This document shows positions 1 through 8,200 of a stretch of 10,340 bases of DNA, in pieces. The stretch is from Candidatus Methanoperedens sp. (GTDB lineage Archaea > Halobacteriota > Methanosarcinia > Methanosarcinales > Methanoperedenaceae). A program made the translations under genes and the position numbers. The DNA lies in assembly GCA_023249275.1 (NCBI GenBank), contig JAHFCV010000077.1, forward strand, positions 1-10,340, given 5' to 3'. Within the stretch, counting starts at the first letter, position 1, and each line of letters starts with the position of its first letter. The notes below the pieces were generated by a model. That model made no database searches. It was not told where the DNA came from and worked only from the letters and a program-made list of their open reading frames with translations.

Positions 1-606
1 GAGTTCCGCAGGCTGCGGTTTCCCGTTCCAGCGCGTTTTCACAGCCATGCCTTTCTCATGCGTGAGCATCCTCGCTGCGCTCATGCGCGCCCTGCCAGTT
101 GCGATTACCTCTTTCTCAGGCGTAAGTATAATAACCTCGTCGTCCTCGACTATGCTTGCATCGGCATCATTCACGCCTGGCGCAAGTACTGACGCGCCTT
201 TTATGATATAATCCACGGCGCCTTTATCCACGATTATCCATTTCCTGCCCACGGCGAGCAGCCTTGCCCCTTCAAGCCTCGGGATGAACACCCATCCCAT
301 CTTTTCAAGCTCAAAGCGAATCGAACCCATCAAAGCGCCGTCAAATATCACTTCGTCCATCCTGTCCTCATACGGCGCCTTGTTCAGTACCACGAGCCTG
401 CCTTCGGGAATGAGTTTTAAGCCGAACTGCTTTTCTGTCGTTTTGTTGATAAGATCAATATCGTACCGGAAGGCTGGCCTGATGTCGCCTGGCGGGGTTA
501 TGTCGATTTTTTTGGTGGCGGCTCCGCAGGCGCAGGTTTTCCCGAGTACGGGGAGGTTGCAGGATGGGCACCAGTATAACAGGAGTTCGCCGAGGTAATG
601 AGTCAT
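1..606 (-). CDS. Zinc-ribbon/PUA protein, probably archaeal PAPS-reductase family (N-terminal part, runs off left edge)
   Basis: The minus strand is open from ATG at 606-604 to base 1, giving 202 residues without a stop; the C-terminus lies outside the window. Residues 13-27 form a zinc ribbon of CxxC...CxC type (C13, C16, C25, C27). Residues of about 121-190 look like a PUA domain: a GRKWIIVD start, then KGASVLAPGV, an acidic DDEV stretch and VIATGRARMS. A zinc ribbon followed by PUA is the N-terminal arrangement I know from archaeal phosphoadenosine-phosphosulfate-reductase-like proteins, whose ATP-pyrophosphatase-type catalytic domain would follow to the left. That domain is not visible, so the enzyme assignment is inference, while the PUA call is firmer. 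PUA domains usually bind RNA, so a thiolation or RNA-linked role is equally possible. The start is the first ATG after the AT-rich intergenic region; no Shine-Dalgarno is evident. It is divergent from the giant cytochrome gene, and its base composition looks richer in G+C than the ends of that gene. Confidence 0.75.
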   Translation of the reverse strand, partial: MTHYLGELLLYWCPSCNLPVLGKTCACGAATKKIDITPPGDIRPAFRYDIDLINKTTEKQFGLKLIPEGRLVVLNKAPYEDRMDEVIFDGALMGSIRFELEKMGWVFIPRLEGARLLAVGRKWIIVDKGAVDYIIKGASVLAPGVNDADASIVEDDEVIILTPEKEVIATGRARMSAARMLTHEKGMAVKTRWNGKPQPAEL

Positions 607-747
607 TGGCTCTTGTTTGGTGGTGATAGTATTAATAGTATTGAAGACGCAATGATTATAATAATAACTTATTAACAATTGGAGTTGATAGATTTAATTA
701 CCGTATAGCGGATAGATGAAAAAACGGTAGTCCAATAACTGTGAAAC
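607..747. promoter_or_regulatory. Divergent promoter region between the PUA protein and the giant cytochrome
   Basis: These 141 AT-rich bases separate two divergent start codons. For the cytochrome, the TATA-like TTTAATTA at 693-700 lies about 50 bases before ATG 748, which would give a transcript start near 722-726 and a short leader. For the minus-strand gene, a TATA-like run of A/T (about 653-665, reading TTATTATAA on the minus strand) lies about 50 bases before ATG 606. Neither start has a convincing Shine-Dalgarno, which fits archaeal short-leader or leaderless initiation. I see no clear inverted repeat that would mark an operator. The TATA assignments are by eye only. Confidence 0.45.
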
Positions 748-2289
748 ATGATTGCCATACAGAGTAAGATAAAACTGGAAGGCTCACGATTAACAAAGCC
801 AAAATCTATCGTCCTTACTGTTGTTGCTATATCTTTATTGATATCTTTTTTATATTCCCTCCCAGCCGCAGAAGAAAAAAAAACAAGCGGTGACATATCA
901 TTTGTTGACAGCAAGGGGGCTTACCTGGAGGAGGTATTAGAAATAGGCGCTGTCGGGGTGCCCCGGGGACATGGACATAAATCAATTAACAAAATAAGCT
1001 GGACTAACCTTCAAGAACTAATGATACATTTCATGGCTCTTGAAACAAAAAACGTTTCAATTGACCTGATGATTTCGGGTGACTCTCACCGCGGCAGGAT
1101 GGTGGTGGAACATTACGGGGCTTTTGAACCAAAAGGGGTAAATATATCCGGGCTAGGATACCCTGTAAAATTCTTTGAAATCAGCACTGAAAGGATTTCT
1201 TTCTCAGAAGCCAATATAACGATACAATATACGGATGATGAACTGAAAGGACTTAATGAAAGCAATCTTGCTATCTACCGTTATGACAGCGACGCAGTGA
1301 AATGGGACGAGCTGCCCACGCAGGTTGATACGGCAAACAATCTCCTTAATACAAACGTAAATTCTCTTCCTAGTTCTCTTTCTATCTTTGCAGTGAGCAT
1401 CGGGGACAATAAAATAGAAATTATAGATTCAAATAAAAATTCACTGACCACAAATATCAAAACATTTGATGAAGCCAAAACCCTGAAAAAGAAAAAAGAC
1501 AATGCAGATACATTGTCAGTTTCAGATATTTCTGAGAAGGGGGAAATCGAAGTAGATGCACTGTCTGAAAAGCACGTCGCAATAAAGCTGAAGATTGAAA
1601 AGACTGGCGGTGGAAAGGTTATTCTGGATAACTTCGGCAAGAAGAATCCTGTCTCAGTTCCGCTTCCGGGAAAGGCTGTGAAATATGTGGAAATCGGCGC
1701 CAGCGGTATATCCTTTTCTTCAGCGGAAGTGACCATACGTTACAGCGAGGCTGAACTCGAGGGCGCTGATGAGAGAACACTTGTTATCTATCACTGGAAG
1801 GGGGCAGCATGGGAAGCCCTTACTACGGTGGTGGACACAGCAAACAATACACTCACAGCAGCTGCGACATCACTTTCACCGTTTGGTGTTTCTGCTACTG
1901 GTGGTATTAAAAAAATACAGGTTCAAACAAATAGATATTCTCTTACTGGCTTCAACAATGCCACCGTGGCTTTAGCGGGCTATGATTCCGACAACAGTTC
2001 CTTTACCTTTACGGGAGGCGCGCTGGTCATAGGCGCAGATGGGCTCCCTGTTTCAGGAGAAAACGTCTTTTTCGAGATCAGAAGCGCTGCAGGGACTTTG
2101 AAGGCGAACGGCACAAAGGTTACAGGCACAAATGGACTTGTGCTGTTCTCCGATAATACTTCAGGAGATTTTATATCAGATACGGATACTGATTATGGTA
2201 CATGGACGGTCAAGGCATGGCTTGTAAGTAATACGAGTATAAACGATACCGTAGCTGTGAACATTACGATTGCAAACTATCTTGCCAGT
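748..2289 (+). other. Cytochrome N-terminal non-haem region: signal peptide, two PGF-pre-PGF-like domains, Ig-like domain
   Basis: Residues 1-514 contain no cysteine. After the signal helix there are two related beta-rich domains. Their shared pattern is a 'VK(F/Y)(F/V)EI' strand, then 'ISFS-A-(I/V)TI-Y', then a run such as LxIYxxxxxxW, then 'VDTANN' and a closing serine/phenylalanine strand (SIFAVS in the first, SPFGVS in the second). This is the pattern I associate with the PGF-pre-PGF domain of archaeal surface proteins. A lysine-rich linker (about 239-252) separates them. Residues 387-511 resemble a bacterial/archaeal Ig-like (Big_1 type) domain, with VSGENVFFEI and a G-TNGLVLFS segment. 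They probably act as a spacer or as contacts with other surface proteins. Domain names are from memory of motifs, not a profile search. Confidence 0.65.
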
Positions 2290-5200
2290 TGCAGCAAAGG
2301 ATACTGCCACCACAATCCAAACGATATAAACAACGCAGGTTCAACACAAACCTCTCCAAGATCACCTTATTCCGATAAATTCGGGATTTCAGGTACAGGG
2401 TTTAGTATGGCGGCAGGAGCACATATTGGTCATGGTCATGGAACGCCCTGTGTACAATGCCATTCCGGATATGGAACAAGTGCCGATAGAACAGTGGATA
2501 ATCATAGTATCTTCACATGCGAAGACGCAAACTGTCACGGCACTTTCGGCGCTTCATGGCCCATTCCCATCCCGAGCTGCTACAATGCCAACTGTCACCC
2601 GTTATATAACAGAAACCTGACAAATATCACCACACTTGCCAACATTAGCGGTATAGGCAACACGACTATTTACTCCACGACCACCAAAGACGGGGCTATC
2701 GGTAACAACTCAAACGTAACTGCTTACTCTGTACACAACGGCTCCCAGTACAGCAACACCACCGGCGTACCGTGCTGGATATGTCACGGACCAATGCATA
2801 ACATTACAAAACCAGATCCTTCACCTGCGAATAAGAATAATATTACCGAGTACACCCAGTGTACTACATGTCACAATGCATATCAGCGTCATAACAACAG
2901 CGTAAACTGTACTGTGTGTCACTCACAGGACGCTCATATCATAAAGGTGTTTGCCCAGAATGCTACCTATATAAACGAGAGCACCTCACCTTTCCGAGGC
3001 AACTGCACCAACTGTCACCAGAACTCCACTTTCTTTAATATACTTCTTGCTCAGCCAAAGGCTGGCTATCACAATAACACAAGCCTGCCTCCTCCTCTGA
3101 TTACAAATCCGGTTCAGCACAGCAACGACCCGAGCGCTGGCAGGAAATGGAACACGACGACGGGTTACTACACTCAAGGAGAGAATGGCAGCGCCCAGCT
3201 TTCCTCATGCAAATACTGCCACGGCGAGACCATGCATAAGACCTCTGCTCTTGGTAGACCCTCGCTCTGGGATGGCAACAACACCGTGAACTCAACGATA
3301 GGAAACACAACATGGTGCGCAGGCTGCCACTGGCAGGGCTATGCCAATGCATCGAGTACTTACAACGATATGGTAAACAACTTCACAAACGACAGCCTCG
3401 CTATCCCTCCAGAAATCACGGGCAATTCTACGTACGCCAACCAGAGCATCTATGAATATACCAATCATTCGCTCTATTCAAAGAACGATTCCACATGCAA
3501 CCGCTGCCACGGCTATCGCTATGGTTTTACTACTATAACCCAGCTAATACACAACCAGACCCGGGTAGGGGGAGCTAACTGCGTTGACTGCCACGATATA
3601 GGGGGCATAGCCTTACTTTCTAGAGTGAATGTGACTGCTACAAATGATAGCAGCGCGATACATAAAAACCTGAACAGCAATGCGACAGTCAGCAATGGTA
3701 CAGCCTACTATTCCAATAATAAACGCTGCTGGGCATGCCATGGAAACGGAACCGAGCCTTCAGAACCCAATGCTCATCCCACAAGATACAAGATGCCATA
3801 TAACTGCACTGATTGTCATATTCAAAGCCCAGGTCAGAATTTCAATTATACTCCAAACTTTACTTTACTAAATGTCACCCAGCACTACTGGAACGGCACC
3901 AATATTACAACGACAAATGCAACCTCATGCTATGCCTGCCATAACAGGAGCGAGATGATGGTAGGACTCAACCTCGATCCTGACGGAGCAGCCAGCGTCT
4001 ACAATGGTGCCAACGGAGGCAATAACTCCACAAGCCATTACGGCAGGAAGAGAACCGACCTGGCGAACCTGAACATCACCTCGTACTGCAGCTACTGCCA
4101 CAACAACGCGACCAATAACGTCACCTTCTACGTGAGCGATTTCAATAATTCCATATTGAACCACACTTCCCGTGCAACCACGCCCCAGTGCTCGGACTCA
4201 ACATGCCATTCCTCAGGAAGGCTCCACAACGCTACACTTGCGAAACCGGTAAGCAACGATTCCTTATGCATCGTATGCCACGGCACGGGCGGCATGGCTT
4301 CCACGAATAACAGGTCAAGGCATAAGTCACTTAACTGCACCGAATGCCATGCCAATTCTTCAGCAGGAACGCTTGCAGGGAAAGATATCCACGCCATAAA
4401 GTACCTTCTCCAGAACAATACCTTCTCAACCTCGAACGATTCAAGCATAGTGGTAAACTGCGTTACCTGCCACCAGACCTCAAGCGTAGATTCATCGCTG
4501 GGCAGCTTCTCAGCCTTCAAGATCCCTTCGCCACTGCATCACAGTAACAGTGCTTCAAACGGCTCTGTATGGGGAAATTACTGGACGAATACCACGCCAT
4601 TGACTGCATGCATATACTGCCACAACGATACCAGGCACAATGCCACGCCGCTTGGAAGAATACTGCTCTGGGCACCGGGTTACGTGCTCTACGGCGGGAT
4701 AGGCACCAATACCTCGTGCTCGAACTGCCATTACAGGGGCGACAGCAACTATACCCTGATGAATTCTACCTTTGCAAATGCTACTCTTCCCACTCCGCCC
4801 GAGATAACCAACGGCACGAACTGGAACGGAACGGGTTCGGATTATTACAATCATTCGTTCTCAAGCTACACAGACCAGGATTGCAGGAACTGCCACGGGT
4901 CATTGCTCAGTGCAAGTGCAAACATGAGCGAGTTCCAGCATAACGTAGCAGTGGGCGTGGCTGGAGGAAATAACTGTACCAACTGCCACAACACCGGAGG
5001 AAATGCCGGCACGGGCAGGCTTGTGAACTTCACAGGCATGAACGATTCCCTTGCCATTCACAGGAACCTGAACAGCAACGATACCTCGAACATCACCTTA
5101 CCCGGCGAGAACAGGAAATGCTGGGCATGCCACGGCAATGGAAGCGATCCCGGGAACCAGCATCCCACGAACTATAAGACGCCTTATAACTGCACGGACT

Positions 5201-8200
5201 GCCATGTAACCAGGCAGAACCTGAATTTCACTCCCAACAATACTTTGCTCAACGTAACCCAGCACTACTGGAACGGCACCAATATTACAACGACAAATGC
5301 AACCTCATGCTATGCCTGCCATAACAGGAGCGAGATGATGGTAGGACTCAACCTCGATCCTGACGGTTCTGCCAGCGTCTACAATGGTGCCAACGGAGGC
5401 AATAACTCCACAAGCCATTACGGCAGGAAGAGAACCGACCTGGTAAGCCTGAACATCACCTCGTACTGCAGCTACTGCCACAACAACGCGACCAATAACG
5501 TTACCTTCTACGTGAGCGATTTCAATAATTCCATATTGAACCACACTTCCCGTGCAACCACGCCCCAGTGCTCGGACTCAACATGCCATTCCTCAGGAAG
5601 GCTCCACAACGCTACACTTGCGAAACCGGTAAGCAACGATTCCTTATGCATCGTATGCCACGGCACGGGCGGCATGGCTTCCACGAATAACAGGTCAAGG
5701 CATAAGTCACTTAACTGCACCGAATGCCATGCCAATTCTTCAGCAGGAACGCTTGCAGGGAAAGATATCCACGCCATAAAGTACCTTCTCCAGAACAATA
5801 CCTTCTCAACCTCGAACGATTCAAGCATAGTGGTAAACTGCGTTACCTGCCACCAGACCTCAAGCGTAGATTCATCGCTGGGCAGCTTCTCAGCCTTCAA
5901 GATCCCTTCGCCACTGCATCACAGTAACAGTGCTTCAAACGGCTCTGTATGGGGAAATTACTGGACGAATACCACGCCATTGACTGCATGCATATACTGC
6001 CACAACGATACCAGGCACAATGCCACGCCGCTTGGAAGAATACTGCTCTGGGCACCGGGTTACGTGCTCTACGGCGGGATAGGCACCAATACCTCGTGCT
6101 CGAACTGCCATTACAGGGGCGACAGCAACTATACCCTGATGAATTCTACCTTTGCAAATGCTACTCTTCCCACTCCGCCCGAGATAACCAACGGCACGAA
6201 CTGGAAAGGGACCTCATCCACTTACTACAACCATACCCTGGACACATACACGGACACCACATGCAGGAACTGTCACGGCACGCTCCTTGGCGGAACTGCG
6301 AACATGAGCGAGTTCCTTCACAACGCAGCAACAGGCACAGCAGGTGGTGCGAACTGTACCAACTGCCACAACATTGGCGGCACGGCAGGAACAGGAAAAC
6401 TCGTCAACTTCACTGCCATGAACGATACCAGTGCCATTCACAGGAACCTGAACATCAACGCCGCAATAAGCGACCCCAATTATTCCGTAAACAGGAAATG
6501 CTGGGCATGTCACGGGAACGGCTCAGAACCAGGCAACAGTCATCCCACGAATTATAAGTCACCTTATAATTGCACAAACTGCCACGTTCAGGGCATCGGT
6601 CAGAACTTCAATTATACTCCAAATAACACGATACTCAACGTAACCCAGCACTACTGGAACGGCACCAACATCAGCACACCGGCTGCAACATCATGCTATT
6701 CCTGCCATAACAGGAGCGAGATGATGCTTGGTATCAGTCTTGACCCGGACGGGAACGGTACCGTGTACGGAGGAGCCAATGGAGGCAACAACTCCACAAG
6801 CCACTATGGCAAGAACCGAACAGACCTTCGCACCTGGAATTCAGGTCAGTCAGTGAACTGCAGCTACTGCCACCAGAACCAGAGCACAGCGTTTGCAGTA
6901 GCAATGGCAAATTCGGGCTATAACAGTACGATAGCGAACCACAGCCGTAGCAACTCACCCACATGCTACAACTCAACATGTCACAATACAGGCTGGCTGC
7001 ATAATTCAATGCTATCAAGACCAACTCTGCAACTGCCCAACTCCACTTACTGCCAGAACTGCCATGCAAGCAAGCAGAAACACAATGATACACTGGATTG
7101 CAGTAATTGCCATATCAACAGTACAGGTAACGACACTATTCATCCCATAAAATATGTCCAGAGAAACGGAAGCTTTATAACATCAAACGTCTCGGCAGCT
7201 AACTGTACCAACTGCCATCAGGCAGGTCTTGGCGGCTTCAGCAATGCCACGAAGATACCCACTCCATTGTACCACAGCAATGACCCATATTCAGGCGGCA
7301 AATGGGGCAACTACTGGAACAATAATTCTATTATAACCGCATGTTATTATTGCCATCAGAATGATACCCATAAAGCAGGTGTTTCTCTCCTTGGCAATGT
7401 GTCGTTCATAAAAGGCTCAAATACTTACAAGAATTCCAACCTTTCTGATTCCACATGGTGTGCCAACTGCCATTATGCAGCGGCTCTGCAGTATAATGGC
7501 AGTAACTTAACACCTACACCTCCTGAAATAACCAATTCAAGTCTTAATGCCAGCGACGGCACTTCTTTCTTTAACCACAGTGGATTTGCTAACTACAACG
7601 ATAGTACCTGTAAGAACTGTCACGGGGCTATTATGTCAGGATATTCGGAAACCACTCTTAACTTTTCACATAGCGTAGGCGAAGGCGGAGGAGGACCTGA
7701 CTGCATAAGCTGCCACGACACAGGCGGGAGCGGAGCGCCTGAGAACAAGAGGATAAAAGCATCGTTCATTGATCAGGGAGTGCATAAAAACTTAAACAAC
7801 AACGCCACCAACTCCACATCAATCGACCCGATAAACAAAGCCTGCTGGGCATGTCACGGAGAAGGAACCGAACCTTCGGGGCACCCTGCAAGATACAAAA
7901 CACCGCGTGAATGCAGCAGTAATGATTGTCATTCCCTATCGCAGTATTTCAAGGCGCCTATGGTCTATTCTCACTTTAAAGACGCTGACTTGAACAGCAA
8001 TCCGGGCAATGTCACAACCGTCAATATTTCGACAAATGCATCGTGCGAACTGTGTCATTCCAATAGCCTGAATGCAGAAGGTGGAACTCTCAATGCGTCA
8101 GTTTCCCACTATGCTACTACCCTGAATTTAATAGATACCATAAACTGCATCTACTGCCATCTAAACCGGGACAATTCAATAAAATGGGGAAATGCCACCG

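Larger units (their letters stand above)
2518..8043 (+). repeat. Four tandem 12-haem modules in the cytochrome
   Basis: The modules start at nt 2518, 3928, 5308 and 6694, giving lengths of 470, 460, 462 and 450 residues. In modules 2-4 the third haem is a CX4CH (CSDSTCH, CSDSTCH, CYNSTCH); the eleventh is always CWACH, followed by an HPxxYKxP segment and the twelfth haem. Other aligned marks are DxxCxNCHG at the ninth haem, the tenth haem followed by a glycine-rich GG segment, and an IHxNLN segment before CWACH. Module 1 aligns by order, but its first two sites are both CX4CH and its third is CWICH. Module 4 ends in a CX4CH (CSSNDCH). Between modules 1/2, 2/3 and 3/4 lies an HYWNGTNI-containing linker of about 40 residues. 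The array evidently grew by duplication of the 12-haem unit. Confidence 0.85.

Noticed and set aside
284..598. Plus-strand frame of 104 residues opposite the PUA protein
   Set aside because: It is antisense to a frame with recognisable zinc-ribbon and PUA motifs and its own translation shows no domain-like pattern.
4128..5900. Two identical minus-strand frames of 130 residues (4128-4520 and 5508-5900) and paired plus-strand frames, at first suggesting a duplicated small gene
   Set aside because: They are shadows of the duplicated cytochrome modules; their identity follows from the 704-bp exact repeat.
3877..6206. Insertion sequence or transposon copies
   Set aside because: The repeat keeps the cytochrome frame, encodes haem motifs, lacks terminal inverted repeats and contains no transposase.
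5949..6557. Plus-strand 202-residue frame inside module 3
   Set aside because: It lies in another frame over dense haem-motif coding sequence and has a Q/R/H-rich translation typical of a frame shadow.
2518..8043. CRISPR array or minisatellite
   Set aside because: The periodicity is about 1.4 kb and protein-coding in one frame; there are no short identical repeats with unique spacers.
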